Assembly (NCBI RefSeq): GCF_009834545.1
Contig: NZ_CP019427.1
Location: 558,001 to 622,000, forward strand
Source: Pseudomonas sp. S04
GTDB lineage: Bacteria; Pseudomonadota; Gammaproteobacteria; Pseudomonadales; Pseudomonadaceae
Direction: 5' to 3'
Length of the DNA: 64,000 nucleotides
In this document: positions 37,805-48,446 of the stretch, piece after piece
Layout of the letters: every line of letters starts with the position of its first letter
Numbering within the stretch: position 1 is the first letter of the stretch
Notes under the pieces: model-generated
Databases searched by the model: none
What the model was told of the DNA's origin: nothing
Seen by the model: only the letters and a program-made list of their open reading frames with translations
Made by a program: the position numbers and the translations under genes

Positions 37805-38251
37805 ATGCAACTGATCCTTCTGGAAAAAGTCGCCAACCTGGGCAACCTGGGCGACAAAGTGAACGTTAAGGCTGGTTACGGCCGTAACTACCTGCTGCCT
37901 TACGGCAAAGCTACCGCTGCGACCGCTGCCAACCTGGCTGCGTTCGAAGAGCGTCGTGCTGAGCTGGAAAAACTGGCTGCAGACAAAAAAGCTTCGGCTG
38001 AAAGCCGCGCTGCCCAACTGGCTGAGCTGGAAGTGACTATCACTGCCACCGCCGGTGACGAAGGCAAGCTGTTCGGTTCGATCGGTACTCACGACATCGC
38101 TGATGCACTGACCGCCTCTGGCGTTGAAGTTGCAAAAAGCGAAGTTCGTCTGCCGAACGGCACCATCCGCAACGTAGGTGAATTCGACGTAGCCGTGCAC
38201 CTGCACGCTGAAGTTGAAGCCACCGTACGCGTTGTCGTGGTAGCAGCTTAA
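37805..38251 (+). CDS. rplI: 50S ribosomal protein L9
   Basis: A 148-residue protein with the two-domain L9 form: an N-terminal rRNA-binding domain ([20 protein letters not shown] and [13 protein letters not shown]), a long central helix ([18 protein letters not shown]), and a C-terminal domain ([30 protein letters not shown]). AGAGG precedes the start. The operon ends with a hairpin terminator. Confidence 0.98.
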   Translation: MQLILLEKVANLGNLGDKVNVKAGYGRNYLLPYGKATAATAANLAAFEERRAELEKLAADKKASAESRAAQLAELEVTITATAGDEGKLFGSIGTHDIADALTASGVEVAKSEVRLPNGTIRNVGEFDVAVHLHAEVEATVRVVVVAA

Positions 38252-38298
38252 GCAGCACCTAACTGACTGGCACCTCGCGTGTCAGCCAGTTAACATCG

Positions 38299-38335
38299 GG
38301 CACGATCCTGTTTACAGGTCGTGCCTTTTGTTTTT
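38299..38335 (+). terminator. Terminator after rplI
   Basis: GGCACGA(T)CCTG TTTA CAGGTCGTGCC followed by TTTTGTTTTT, with a one-base bulge. A second inverted repeat (AACTG.CTGGCAC...GTGTCAG.CAGTT) lies directly upstream at about 38259-38292. Confidence 0.85.
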
Positions 38336-38361
38336 CTACGATCCCCTAATTCCAAGTGGCC

Positions 38362-39756
38362 ATGAACGATATCTCCGCTCCTGAGCAATACGATCTGCAA
38401 ACCGCCGCGTTGAAAGTGCCGCCCCATTCCATCGAGGCCGAACAGGCTGTACTCGGTGGTCTGATGCTGGACAACAACGCCTGGGAACGCGTGCTCGATC
38501 AGGTCTCGGACGGTGATTTCTATCGTCATGACCACCGCCTGATTTTCCGTGCGATTGCCAAGCTGGCGGACCAGAACTCACCGATCGACGTGGTGACTCT
38601 TGCCGAACAGCTCGACAAGGAAGGCCAGACCTCCCAGGTGGGCGGCCTCGGTTATCTGGGTGAGCTGGCGAAAAACACCCCGTCGGTCGCCAACATCAAG
38701 GCCTACGCCCAGATCGTTCGTGCCCGGGCAACATTGCGGCAGTTGATCGGTATCGCCACCGAAATTGCCGACAGCGCCTTCAATCCCGAAGGGCGTACGG
38801 CTGAAGAGATTCTCGACGAAGCCGAACGGCAGATCTTCCAGATCGCCGAGGCCCGGCCTAAAACCGGCGGCCCGGTGAGCGTGAATGACCTGCTGACCAA
38901 GGCCATCGATCGCATCGACACCCTGTTCAACACCGACAACGCGATCACCGGCCTGTCCACCGGCTACACCGACCTCGACGAGAAAACCAGCGGCCTGCAA
39001 CCGGCTGACTTGATCATCGTCGCCGGCCGTCCGTCCATGGGTAAAACCACCTTTGCGATGAACCTGGTGGAAAACGCCGTGTTGCGCAGCGACAAGTGCG
39101 TACTGGTCTACTCCCTCGAGATGCCAGGCGAATCGCTGATCATGCGTATGTTGTCGTCCCTGGGCCGTATCGACCAGACCAAGGTCCGGGCCGGTCGCCT
39201 GGACGACGACGATTGGCCGCGCCTGACCTCGGCGGTCAACCTGCTCAACGACCGCAAGCTGTTCATCGACGATACGGCCGGTATCAGCCCTTCGGAAATG
39301 CGCGCGCGGACCCGCCGACTGGTGCGTGAGCACGGTGACGTCGCGCTGATCATGATCGACTACCTGCAGCTGATGCAGATCCCGGGGTCGGGTGGCGACA
39401 ACCGGACCAACGAGATTTCCGAGATTTCCCGTTCCTTGAAGGCCCTGGCCAAGGAATTCAACTGCCCGGTAGTGGCGTTGTCCCAGCTCAACCGCTCCCT
39501 GGAGCAACGACCGAACAAACGGCCAATCAACTCCGACTTGCGGGAATCCGGAGCGATCGAGCAGGATGCCGACGTGATCATGTTCGTTTACCGAGACGAG
39601 GTGTATCACCCGGAAACCGAGCACAAGGGCATCGCCGAAATCATCATCGGCAAGCAGCGTAACGGCCCGATCGGCACCTCACGACTGGCGTTCATCGGCA
39701 AGTACACGCGCTTCGAAAACCTCGCGCCGGGCAGCTACAATTTCGACGACGAGTAA
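38362..39756 (+). CDS. dnaB: Replicative DNA helicase DnaB
   Basis: A 464-residue hexameric 5'-3' helicase of the replication fork. The N-terminal primase-interaction domain begins LKVPPHSIEAEQAVLGGLML. The RecA-like domain carries Walker A AGRPSMGKTTFAMNL, H1a YSLEMPG, Walker B LIMIDYLQLM, and LSQLNRSLEQRPNKRP with DLRESGAIEQDADV, plus the arginine-finger region. The ATG at 38362 is preferred. A GTG two codons upstream is possible. No strong ribosome site is visible for either. No intein is present. Confidence 0.97.
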   Translation: MNDISAPEQYDLQTAALKVPPHSIEAEQAVLGGLMLDNNAWERVLDQVSDGDFYRHDHRLIFRAIAKLADQNSPIDVVTLAEQLDKEGQTSQVGGLGYLGELAKNTPSVANIKAYAQIVRARATLRQLIGIATEIADSAFNPEGRTAEEILDEAERQIFQIAEARPKTGGPVSVNDLLTKAIDRIDTLFNTDNAITGLSTGYTDLDEKTSGLQPADLIIVAGRPSMGKTTFAMNLVENAVLRSDKCVLVYSLEMPGESLIMRMLSSLGRIDQTKVRAGRLDDDDWPRLTSAVNLLNDRKLFIDDTAGISPSEMRARTRRLVREHGDVALIMIDYLQLMQIPGSGGDNRTNEISEISRSLKALAKEFNCPVVALSQLNRSLEQRPNKRPINSDLRESGAIEQDADVIMFVYRDEVYHPETEHKGIAEIIIGKQRNGPIGTSRLAFIGKYTRFENLAPGSYNFDDE

Positions 39757-39776
39757 ACTCTTCAGCGCCTGAGGGG

Positions 39777-39848
39777 CCCAATCGCGGGCAAGCCCGCTCC
39801 CACAGGGTTAGTGTGATCCCTGTGGGAGCGGGCTTGCCCGCGATTGGG
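39777..39848. repeat. REP doublet with 31-bp perfect arms after dnaB
   Basis: CCCAATCGCGGGCAAGCCCG... (39777-39807) and its exact reverse complement (39818-39848) enclose only 10 bases. GAGCGGGC-type REP. It lies 21 bases after dnaB and may act as a transcript end or 3' stabiliser as well. Confidence 0.9.
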
Positions 39849-39941
39849 TCGCCGTAATTTCCGACCATAACCGTCGGAATTGGTCAAAATTTGTGCTATA
39901 TTCCGCGCCCGCGATTTTTCATCTCAACACCGGTCACCGTC

Positions 39942-42248
39942 ATGCAAACAGCCAAGCCGTTATTTGACTATCCCAAGTACTGGGCCGAATGTTTCGGTCC
40001 TGCGCCATTCCTGCCGATGAGCAGGGAGGAGATGGATCAGCTTGGCTGGGATTCCTGCGACATCATCATCGTTACCGGTGATGCGTACGTCGACCACCCA
40101 TCGTTCGGCATGGCCATCATCGGCCGGCTGCTGGAGTCCCAGGGCTTTCGCGTCGGGATCATTGCCCAGCCGAACTGGCAGTCCAAAGACGATTTCATGA
40201 AGCTCGGCGAGCCGAACCTGTTCTTCGGTGTCGCGGCCGGCAACATGGACTCGATGATCAACCGCTACACCGCCGACAAGAAGATCCGTTCCGACGACGC
40301 CTACACCCCAGGTGGCATGGCCGGCAAACGTCCGGATCGCGCAAGCCTGGTGTACAGCCAGCGCTGCAAGGAAGCCTACAAGAATGTGCCGATCGTGCTC
40401 GGTGGCATCGAAGCTTCCCTGCGCCGCATCGCCCACTACGATTACTGGCAGGACCGGGTGCGCAACTCGATCCTGATCGACGCCTGCGCCGACATCCTGC
40501 TGTACGGCAACGCCGAGCGGGCCATTGTCGAAGTCGCCCAGCGCCTGTCCTACGGACACAAGATCGAAGACATCACCGACGTGCGCGGTACTGCGTTCAT
40601 TCGTCGTGACACGCCTGCAGGCTGGTACGAAGTCGATTCCACGCGCATCGACCGTCCGGGCAAGGTCGACAAGATCATCAACCCGTACGTCAACACCCAG
40701 GACACCCAAGCCTGCGCCATCGAGCAGGAAAAAGGGCCAGTCGAGGATCCGAGCGAAGCTAAAGTCGTGCAGATCCTGGCCAGCCCGCGCATGACCCGCG
40801 ACAAGACCGTGATTCGCCTGCCATCGGTGGAAAAAGTCCGTGGTGACGCGGTGCTCTACGCCCACGCCAACCGGGTATTGCACCTGGAAACCAACCCGGG
40901 CAACGCCCGTGCGCTGGTGCAGAAGCATGGCGAAGTCGACGTCTGGTTCAACCCGCCGCCGATTCCGATGACCACCGAAGAAATGGACTACGTGTTCGGC
41001 ATGCCCTACGCCCGTGTCCCGCACCCGGCGTACGGCAAGGAGAAGATCCCGGCCTACGACATGATCCGCTTCTCGGTCAACATCATGCGTGGCTGCTTCG
41101 GTGGCTGCACCTTCTGCTCGATTACCGAGCACGAAGGCCGGATCATCCAGAACCGTTCCGAAGAGTCGATCATTCGCGAAATCGAAGAGATCCGCGACAA
41201 AGTGCCAGGTTTCACCGGGGTCATTTCCGACCTTGGCGGGCCGACCGCGAACATGTACCGCATCGCCTGCAAGAGCCCGGAAATCGAATCCGCGTGCCGC
41301 AAACCATCCTGCGTGTTCCCGGGCATCTGCCCGAACCTCAATACCGACCACTCGTCGCTGATCCAGCTGTATCGCAGCGCACGCGCCTTGCCGGGCGTGA
41401 AGAAGATCCTGATCGCCTCGGGCCTGCGTTACGATCTGGCGGTCGAGTCGCCTGAGTACGTCAAGGAACTGGTGACCCACCACGTCGGTGGTTACCTGAA
41501 GATCGCCCCGGAACACACCGAGGAAGGTCCGCTCAATCAGATGATGAAACCGGGCATCGGCAGCTATGACAAGTTCAAGCGCATGTTCGAGAAGTACACC
41601 AAGGAAGCGGGCAAGGAGCAGTACCTGATTCCGTACTTCATCGCGGCCCACCCGGGCACCACCGACGAAGACATGATGAACCTGGCCCTGTGGCTCAAGG
41701 GCAACGGATTCCGCGCCGACCAGGTACAGGCGTTCTACCCGTCGCCGATGGCCACGGCCACCGCCATGTACCACTCGGGCAAGAACCCGCTGCGCAAGGT
41801 CACCTACAAGAGCGACGGCGTGACCATCGTCAAGAGCGAGGAGCAGCGTCGCCTGCACAAGGCGTTCTTGCGTTACCACGACCCGAAAGGCTGGCCAATG
41901 CTGCGTGAAGCGCTGACCCGCATGGGCCGCGCCGACCTGATCGGGCCGGGCAAGAACCAGTTGATCCCGCTGCACCAGCCGGCTAGCGACAGCTACCAGA
42001 GTGCCCGTCGCAAGAACTCGACGCCGGCTGGCAGCCATAAAGTGGCGGCGACGGAAAAGACCACCAAGATCCTCACCCAGCATACCGGCCTGCCGCCGCG
42101 TGCCAGTGATGGTGGCAATCCGTGGGACAAGCGTGAACAGGCCAAGGCTGCGGCGTTCGCCCGTAACCAGCAGGCGGCCAAGGAGCGTAAGGATGCGGCC
42201 AAAGGCAAGGGCCCGAAACCTGCGCGCAAGCCGGTTGTGCCGCGCTAA
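39942..42248 (+). CDS. YgiQ family radical SAM protein
   Basis: A 768-residue protein with a B12-binding-like N-terminal region ([28 protein letters not shown]) and a radical SAM core from ~375, where [12 protein letters not shown] holds the CxxxCxxC cluster motif. [14 protein letters not shown] and [14 protein letters not shown] add further conserved cysteines, [14 protein letters not shown] follows, and the C-terminus is a Lys/Ala-rich tail. The reaction of YgiQ proteins is not established. The start [10 protein letters not shown] is where family similarity begins, although no good ribosome site is seen. A perfect terminator follows. Confidence 0.9.
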   Translation: MQTAKPLFDYPKYWAECFGPAPFLPMSREEMDQLGWDSCDIIIVTGDAYVDHPSFGMAIIGRLLESQGFRVGIIAQPNWQSKDDFMKLGEPNLFFGVAAGNMDSMINRYTADKKIRSDDAYTPGGMAGKRPDRASLVYSQRCKEAYKNVPIVLGGIEASLRRIAHYDYWQDRVRNSILIDACADILLYGNAERAIVEVAQRLSYGHKIEDITDVRGTAFIRRDTPAGWYEVDSTRIDRPGKVDKIINPYVNTQDTQACAIEQEKGPVEDPSEAKVVQILASPRMTRDKTVIRLPSVEKVRGDAVLYAHANRVLHLETNPGNARALVQKHGEVDVWFNPPPIPMTTEEMDYVFGMPYARVPHPAYGKEKIPAYDMIRFSVNIMRGCFGGCTFCSITEHEGRIIQNRSEESIIREIEEIRDKVPGFTGVISDLGGPTANMYRIACKSPEIESACRKPSCVFPGICPNLNTDHSSLIQLYRSARALPGVKKILIASGLRYDLAVESPEYVKELVTHHVGGYLKIAPEHTEEGPLNQMMKPGIGSYDKFKRMFEKYTKEAGKEQYLIPYFIAAHPGTTDEDMMNLALWLKGNGFRADQVQAFYPSPMATATAMYHSGKNPLRKVTYKSDGVTIVKSEEQRRLHKAFLRYHDPKGWPMLREALTRMGRADLIGPGKNQLIPLHQPASDSYQSARRKNSTPAGSHKVAATEKTTKILTQHTGLPPRASDGGNPWDKREQAKAAAFARNQQAAKERKDAAKGKGPKPARKPVVPR

Positions 42249-42265
42249 GCCGCGCCCCCGCTGAA

Positions 42266-42295
42266 CAGAACGCCAACCTTCGGGTTGGCGTTCTG
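42266..42295 (+). terminator. Terminator after the YgiQ gene
   Basis: CAGAACGCCAACC TTCG GGTTGGCGTTCTG, a perfect 13-bp stem with a stable TTCG tetraloop, followed by CATTTC. The T tract is weak. Confidence 0.8.
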
Positions 42296-42332
42296 CATTT
42301 CAGGCTTGGGAAATGTACTGGAGCTGCTGGCC

Positions 42333-42422
42333 TCATCGCGGGCAAGCCCGCTTCCACAGTGTTGGAGGTTGTCTGCTTTATTGCATTCGCAGCGATCCTT
42401 GTGGGAGCGGGCTTGCCCGCGA
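42333..42422. repeat. REPIN (GAGCGGGC-type)
   Basis: TCATCGCGGGCAAGCCCGCT... at 42333-42358 and the inverted TGTGGGAGCGGGCTTGCCCG... at 42400-42422. The left arm has one change (CTTCCACA instead of CTCCCACA). It fills part of the 363-bp gap before the transglutaminase operon. The remaining ~190 bp shows no coding frame. Confidence 0.88.
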
Positions 42423-42611
42423 AGAGGCCGGAACTGACAACCAATTTCTGACGGATCGCCACATTTACGTGCACCTGCGCCAAACCATTTTCCTGCAGCG
42501 CCCGATTTTGGTGCTGTACTGCCTCAAGCAACCGGAGAAAGCGCCAGCGCTGCTGTATGGCATAAGTCTTGCGCGGTGCCCGGTACGCTTTAGGCTCGCA
42601 GGAGGCACGCC

Positions 42612-45600
42612 GTGTCGATTCATGTCGCATTGCACCACGTCACGCACTACCGCTACGACCGCGCCGTCGAACTCGGCCCGCAGATCGTGCGCCTGCGCCC
42701 GGCGGCCCATAGCCGCACGCGGATCCTCTCTTATTCGCTGAAAGTGTTGCCCGAGCAGCACTTCATCAACTGGCAGCAAGACCCCCAGGGCAACTACCTG
42801 GCGCGCTTGGTGTTCCCGGAAAAGACTGAGCAACTGCGCATCGAAGTCGACTTGCTGGCCGAAATGGCGGTGTTCAACCCGTTCGATTTTTTCCTCGAGC
42901 CCTACGCCGAGCACATCCCGTTCGCCTACGCCGCGGATGAACGCAAGGAACTGGCGCCGTACCTCGAAACCCTGCCGCTGACCCCCAGGCTCAAGGCTTA
43001 TCTGCAGGGTATCGAGCGCACACCGCTGCCGGCCGTGGATTTCCTGGTGGCCCTCAACCAGCGCCTGAGCGAAGACATCGGTTACCTGATTCGCATGGAG
43101 CCCGGGGTCCAGACCCCGGAATACACCCTGGAGCACGCATCCGGTTCATGCCGCGACTCGGCCTGGTTGCTGGTGCAGCTGCTGCGCAACCTCGGGCTGG
43201 CAGCGCGTTTTGTCTCGGGTTACCTGATCCAGCTCACGGCGGACGTGAAGAGCCTCGACGGGCCGTCCGGCACCGAAGTGGATTTCACCGACTTGCACGC
43301 CTGGTGCGAAGTCTACCTGCCGGGTGCGGGCTGGATCGGCCTGGACGCCACCTCTGGGCTGTTTGCCGGTGAAGGACATATTCCGTTGGCCTGTAGTCCC
43401 GATCCGTCCTCTGCGGCCCCAATCAGCGGCTTGGTTGAACCTTGTGAGTGTGAGTTCAGCCATGAAATGTCGGTGGAGCGGATCTGGGAAGCGCCCCGGG
43501 TCACCAAGCCCTACACCGAGGAGCAGTGGCAGGCCATCCAGACCCTGGGCCGGCAGATCGACGGCGACCTGCTGGCCGGCGATGTGCGGCTGACCATGGG
43601 CGGCGAGCCGACCTTCGTTTCGATCGACGACCCGGATGGCGCCGAATGGAACACCGCCGCGCTCGGCCCGGACAAACGTCGGCTATCTGCCGAGCTGTTC
43701 CAGCGCCTGCGCAAGCATTACGCGCCCAAAGGCCTGGTGCATTTCGGCCAGGGCAAATGGTACCCCGGCGAGCAACTGCCGCGCTGGTCGCTGAACTGCT
43801 ACTGGCGGCGTGATGGCGTACCGGTCTGGCACAACAGTGCGTTGATCGCCGATGAGCAGCAGGACTACGGTGCGGATGGTGCGCTGGCCGGGCGTTTTCT
43901 GGCGAGTGTCGCCGAGCGCTTGAAATTGCCTGCGCGTTTTGTATTCCCGGCTTACGAAGATCATTTCTATTACCTGTGGCGCGAAGGCAACTTGCCGCTG
44001 AACGTCAGCGCCGAAGACCCGCGCCTGGACGAGCCGCTGGAGCGTGCGCGGCTGCGCAAGGTCTTCAGCCAGGGCCTGGACAAGGTGATTGGCCAGGTCC
44101 TGCCGCTGGCGCGCACCGCCCAGGGCGACCAGTGGCAAAGCGGGCGCTGGTACCTGCGCGATGAGCATTGCCGGTTGATTCCCGGCGATTCCCCCCTGGG
44201 CTATCGATTGCCACTGGGTTCCCAGCCTTGGGTAAAAGCCGCGGAGTATCCGTTCATTCACCCGCAGGACCCCAACCAGGACTTCCCAGCACTGCCGGGC
44301 ACCGCGCAACTGGCGGTCCACGCTACGCCCGCAGAGGCCGAGGAGCGCGTGCCGGCACTCGACGAGTCGGCCGACTGGCTGACCCGCACCGCGTTCTGCG
44401 CCGAGGCTCGGGAAGGGCGCTTGTACCTGTTCATGCCGCCGCTTGCGCGGCTCGAGGATTACCTGGAGCTGGTCAGCGCCATCGAGGCCACCGCCCAGGA
44501 ACTGCATTGCCCAGTGTTGCTGGAGGGTTATGAACCGCCCAGTGATCCGCGCCTGAGCAATTTCCGGGTGACCCCGGACCCAGGCGTGATCGAGGTCAAC
44601 GTGCAGCCGTCCGCCACTTGGGATGAGCTGGTGGAGCGCACCGAGTTCCTTTACGAGGAAGCCCGCCAGACCCGCCTGACCAGCGAAAAATTCATGATCG
44701 ACGGCCGCCACACCGGCACCGGCGGCGGTAACCATTTTGTACTGGGAGGCGCGACTCCGGCCGACTCACCCTTTCTGCGGCGTCCGGACCTGCTGCGCAG
44801 CCTGATCAGCTACTGGCACAACCACCCGTCCTTGTCCTACCTGTTTTCCGGCCTGTTCATCGGCCCGACGTCCCAGGCGCCGCGGGTCGACGAGGCGCGC
44901 AACGATGCCTTGTACGAGCTGGAAATCGCCTTCGCGCAAATGCCGCCGCCGGGTGAGGCCTGCGCTCCCTGGCTGGTGGATCGCCTGCTACGCAACCTGT
45001 TGATCGATGTCACCGGCAACACCCACCGCGCCGAGTTCTGTATCGACAAACTCTATTCGCCGGACGGTGCGACCGGGCGTTTGGGCCTGCTGGAGTTGCG
45101 GGCCTTCGAGATGCCGCCCCATGCGCGTATGAGCCTGGTCCAGCAACTGTTGCTGCGGGCCCTGGTGGCGCGCTTCTGGCGCGAGCCCTATGCGCCGGCC
45201 AAGCTGGCGCGCTGGGGGACGGAGCTGCATGACCGGTTCCTGCTGCCGCACTTTATCGAGCAGGACTTTGCCGATGTGCTGGTGGATCTCAACGCCGCCG
45301 GGTATGCGTTGCGCGCCGAATGGTTCGCCGCCCACCTGGAGTTCCGTTTTCCCAAGGTCGGCGATTATGCGGTCAGCGGCATCGAACTGGAGCTGCGCCA
45401 GGCGCTGGAGCCCTGGCATGTGCTGGGCGAGGAGGGCGCAACGGGAGGTACGGTGCGTTATGTCGACTCGTCCCTGGAACGCCTGCAGGTCAAGCTCACG
45501 GGGCTGGCTGCGCAGCGCTATGTGCTGACCTGCAATGGGGTTGCGGTGCCGCTGCAGCCGACCGGTCGGGTCGGCGAGTTTGTCGCCGGCGTGCGGTTCC

Positions 45601-45902
45601 GCGCCTGGCAGCCCGCCAACTGCCTGCAGCCAACCATCGGGGTGCATGCGCCCTTGGTGTTCGACCTGCTCGACACCTGGATGCAGCGCTCCCTGGGGGG
45701 CTGCCAATACCACGTTGCCCATCCGGGAGGGCGCAACTACGACAGCCTGCCGGTCAACGCCAACGAAGCCGAGAGCCGGCGCATGGCGCGGTTTTTCCGG
45801 CTTGGCCACAGCCCGGGACCCCTTCAGGTCCCGACCCTGACTATCAATGATGAGTTGCCCATGACCCTGGATTTGCGCCGGTTTGCGCAGGCCAGCCAAT
45901 AA
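42612..45902 (+). CDS. Transglutaminase-like protein fused to a DUF2126 circularly permuted ATP-grasp-type domain
   Basis: A 1096-residue two-part protein. The N-terminal third is a transglutaminase/cysteine protease fold with the family's beta-rich leader (VALHHVTHYRYDRAVELG) and a full triad: Cys180 in ASGSCRDSAW, His229 in DLHAWCEVY, Asp245 in WIGLDATSG. From about residue 330 it becomes DUF2126, with TMGGEPTFVSIDDPDG, GKWYPGEQLPRW, VEVNVQPSATWDEL-like VIEVNVQPSATW, RHTGTGGGNHFVLGG and LLELRAFEMPPHARM. Start is GTG with AGGAGG upstream. It heads a three-gene operon with an ATP-grasp/alpha-E protein and a second transglutaminase. Peptide cleavage or ligation is the family expectation. Substrate unknown. 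Confidence 0.88.
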   Translation: MSIHVALHHVTHYRYDRAVELGPQIVRLRPAAHSRTRILSYSLKVLPEQHFINWQQDPQGNYLARLVFPEKTEQLRIEVDLLAEMAVFNPFDFFLEPYAEHIPFAYAADERKELAPYLETLPLTPRLKAYLQGIERTPLPAVDFLVALNQRLSEDIGYLIRMEPGVQTPEYTLEHASGSCRDSAWLLVQLLRNLGLAARFVSGYLIQLTADVKSLDGPSGTEVDFTDLHAWCEVYLPGAGWIGLDATSGLFAGEGHIPLACSPDPSSAAPISGLVEPCECEFSHEMSVERIWEAPRVTKPYTEEQWQAIQTLGRQIDGDLLAGDVRLTMGGEPTFVSIDDPDGAEWNTAALGPDKRRLSAELFQRLRKHYAPKGLVHFGQGKWYPGEQLPRWSLNCYWRRDGVPVWHNSALIADEQQDYGADGALAGRFLASVAERLKLPARFVFPAYEDHFYYLWREGNLPLNVSAEDPRLDEPLERARLRKVFSQGLDKVIGQVLPLARTAQGDQWQSGRWYLRDEHCRLIPGDSPLGYRLPLGSQPWVKAAEYPFIHPQDPNQDFPALPGTAQLAVHATPAEAEERVPALDESADWLTRTAFCAEAREGRLYLFMPPLARLEDYLELVSAIEATAQELHCPVLLEGYEPPSDPRLSNFRVTPDPGVIEVNVQPSATWDELVERTEFLYEEARQTRLTSEKFMIDGRHTGTGGGNHFVLGGATPADSPFLRRPDLLRSLISYWHNHPSLSYLFSGLFIGPTSQAPRVDEARNDALYELEIAFAQMPPPGEACAPWLVDRLLRNLLIDVTGNTHRAEFCIDKLYSPDGATGRLGLLELRAFEMPPHARMSLVQQLLLRALVARFWREPYAPAKLARWGTELHDRFLLPHFIEQDFADVLVDLNAAGYALRAEWFAAHLEFRFPKVGDYAVSGIELELRQALEPWHVLGEEGATGGTVRYVDSSLERLQVKLTGLAAQRYVLTCNGVAVPLQPTGRVGEFVAGVRFRAWQPANCLQPTIGVHAPLVFDLLDTWMQRSLGGCQYHVAHPGGRNYDSLPVNANEAESRRMARFFRLGHSPGPLQVPTLTINDELPMTLDLRRFAQASQ

Positions 45903-45959
45903 CAGACCTGCCATAGTTATGCGCTAACCTGATTTTTTCCTGAGCCTGCCGAGCGTTCC

Positions 45960-48446
45960 ATGCCTGACCTGCTAGACCGTTACCCGCTCACGGCGGGCAC
46001 CTATCACGAACTGCTCGACGACAGCGGCGCCGTGCGCACGCATTGGCGGCGCCTGTTCGAGCAGGTGCAGCGCAGTTCGCCTGCACAATTGGTACAGCGC
46101 CAGGCGTTGCTGGCGCGACAGATCCAGGAAAACGGCGTCACTTACAATGTCTACGCCGACCCCAAGGGTGCCGACCGCCCCTGGGAGCTGGACCTGTTGC
46201 CCCACGTGATCGCCGCCGAGGAGTGGCAGCACCTGTCGGCCGGTATCGCCCAGCGTGCACGGCTGCTCAACGCGGTGCTGGCGGATCTGTATGGCCCGCA
46301 GCGCCTGATTGCCGAGGGCCTGCTGCCGGCGGAACTGGTGTTTGGCCATAACAATTTCCTGTGGCCGTGCCAGGGGATCCAGCCGCCTGCCGGCACCTTC
46401 CTGCACCTGTATGCAGTGGACCTGGCGCGCACCCCCGACGGGCGCTGGTGGGTCACCGCGGACCGCACCCAGGCACCGTCTGGCGCCGGTTATGCGCTGG
46501 AAAACCGCACCATCGTGTCCCGCGCGTTTCCCGAACTCTATCGCGACCTGCAGGTGCAACACCTGGCGGGGTTCTTCCGGACCCTGCAGGAAACCCTGGC
46601 CCGCCAGGCACCCAGCGCCGAGGAAGTGCCGCTGGTGGTGCTGTTGACCCCCGGGCGATTCAACGAGAGCTATTTCGAGCACCTGTACTTGGCCCGCCAA
46701 CTGGGTTATCCACTGGTCGAAGGCGGTGACCTGACGGTGCGGGATGCCACCGTCTACCTCAAGACCCTGAGTGGCCTGCGCCGGGTCCACGCGATCATGC
46801 GCCGGCTCGATGATGACTTCTGCGACCCGTTGGAGCTGCGCACCGACTCGGCCCTCGGCGTTCCAGGATTGCTCGATGCGGTGCGCCAGGGCCGGGTGCT
46901 GGTGGCCAACGCCCTGGGCAGCGGTGTTTTGGAATCGCCAGGCCTGTTGGGGTTTCTACCGAAGATCAATCAATACCTGTTCGGTGAGGAACTGCTCCTG
47001 CCGTCCATTGCCACCTGGTGGTGCGGCGAACCACCGGTGCTGGAGCAAGCGCTGGCGAAACTCCCCGAGCTGCTGATCAAGCCGGCCTTTCCCTCACAGA
47101 GTTTTATCCCGGTGTTTGGCCGCGACTTGAGTGAAAAACAGCGCGTTGATCTGATACAGCGCATCCGTGCGCGACCCTATGCCTATGTGGCGCAAGAACT
47201 GGCCCAGCTGTCCCAGGCGCCAGTGTGGCAGGCCGAAACCGGCCAATTGCAGCCACGGGCCATCGGTATGCGGGTGTATGCGGTGGCCAGTCGCGACGGC
47301 TATCGGGTATTGCCCGGTGGCCTGACCCGGGTGGCCGCCGAGGCGGATGCCGAAGTGGTCTCGATGCAGCGTGGCGGTGCGAGCAAAGACACCTGGGTGC
47401 TGGGCGAGCGGGCCCCCGTCGGCGAACAATGGAAAGCCCAGCGAACCCTCGGCGTGCACGACCTGGTGCGGCGCGATCCGTACCTGCCGTCGCGGGTGGT
47501 GGAAAACCTGTTCTGGTTCGGCCGTTATTGCGAGCGCTGCGATGACAGCGCGCGTTTGCTGCGCATCATGCTTGCGCGTTATGTCGACGGCGACGATCCG
47601 CAGGCCCTGCAAGCGGCTGTCGAGCTGGGGGAAAGCCTGATGCTGCTGCCCGAGGAGGGCGAATTGCCCGAGCGCCTGCTCGCCGCCTTGCTCGGTGCCG
47701 ACTGGTCGTTCAGCCTGCGCGCCAACCTGCAGCGCTTGCAGTGGGCAGCGTCCCAGGTGCGCGGCAAGCTGTCGCGCGAGAACTGGCAGGCGTTGGTGGA
47801 GTTGCAGCGCGAAGCCATGGCGCTTTCGACCGAGGCCGCGGATTTTGGCGAGTTGCTGGATTTTCTCAACCGCCTGGTGATGTCGCTGGCCGCGTTGTCA
47901 GGGTTTGCCCTGGACGACATGACCCGCGACGAAGGCTGGCGCTTCTTGATGATCGGCCGGCGCATCGAGCGTTTGCAGTTCTTGAGCAGCAGCCTTGCGG
48001 GCTTTCTGCGTGGCGCCGGGGCGTTCGATCAGGCGGGCCTGGAGTGGTTGCTCGAATTGGGTAACAGCAGCATCACCTACCGCTCCCGTTACCTGGCCGT
48101 GGCGCAGTTGATCCCGGTGCTGGACCTGTTGTTGCTCGATGAACAGAACCCCCATGCGGTGTTGTTCCAGTTGAAACTGGTGAGCCGCTCCCTGAAGCGC
48201 TTGAACCACGACTTCGCTGCGCCTGCCGAGGCGGCCTTGCCACTGTTGGTGGAGCGCCTGGCCGGGTTTGACCTTGGCTGCCTGGAAAACCCGCTTTTCG
48301 GTGACAGCAGTGTGCGCGCCGCCCTCGATGGCCTGGCGGACTTGCTGCAGGAGGTCGCCGATGTCAGCAACCAGGTGTCCGATCGCCTGGCCTTGCGGCA
48401 TTTCGCCCATGTCGACGATGTCAGCCAACGTACGGTGTCCGTGTGA
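45960..48446 (+). CDS. Circularly permuted ATP-grasp protein fused to an alpha-E domain
   Basis: An 828-residue protein. Residues ~1-480 form a circularly permuted type 2 ATP-grasp ligase (DUF404/DUF407), with ITYNVY-like GVTYNVYADPKGADRPW, WWVTADRTQAPSGAGYALEN, LTPGRFNESYFEHLYLARQL, NALGSGVLESPGLLGFLP and RAIGMRVYAVASRDGY. The remaining ~340 residues, from SRVVENLFWFGRYCERCDD, are the helical alpha-E (DUF403) domain. Such fusions accompany transglutaminase-like proteins in many genomes and are predicted to form peptide bonds on an unknown small peptide. The following transglutaminase gene overlaps it by GTGA. Confidence 0.9.
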   Translation: MPDLLDRYPLTAGTYHELLDDSGAVRTHWRRLFEQVQRSSPAQLVQRQALLARQIQENGVTYNVYADPKGADRPWELDLLPHVIAAEEWQHLSAGIAQRARLLNAVLADLYGPQRLIAEGLLPAELVFGHNNFLWPCQGIQPPAGTFLHLYAVDLARTPDGRWWVTADRTQAPSGAGYALENRTIVSRAFPELYRDLQVQHLAGFFRTLQETLARQAPSAEEVPLVVLLTPGRFNESYFEHLYLARQLGYPLVEGGDLTVRDATVYLKTLSGLRRVHAIMRRLDDDFCDPLELRTDSALGVPGLLDAVRQGRVLVANALGSGVLESPGLLGFLPKINQYLFGEELLLPSIATWWCGEPPVLEQALAKLPELLIKPAFPSQSFIPVFGRDLSEKQRVDLIQRIRARPYAYVAQELAQLSQAPVWQAETGQLQPRAIGMRVYAVASRDGYRVLPGGLTRVAAEADAEVVSMQRGGASKDTWVLGERAPVGEQWKAQRTLGVHDLVRRDPYLPSRVVENLFWFGRYCERCDDSARLLRIMLARYVDGDDPQALQAAVELGESLMLLPEEGELPERLLAALLGADWSFSLRANLQRLQWAASQVRGKLSRENWQALVELQREAMALSTEAADFGELLDFLNRLVMSLAALSGFALDDMTRDEGWRFLMIGRRIERLQFLSSSLAGFLRGAGAFDQAGLEWLLELGNSSITYRSRYLAVAQLIPVLDLLLLDEQNPHAVLFQLKLVSRSLKRLNHDFAAPAEAALPLLVERLAGFDLGCLENPLFGDSSVRAALDGLADLLQEVADVSNQVSDRLALRHFAHVDDVSQRTVSV

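Noticed and set aside
39960..42083. Long open frame on the minus strand opposite the YgiQ gene
   Set aside because: Shadow frame caused by codon bias. The product has no recognisable motifs and the plus strand encodes a complete radical SAM protein.
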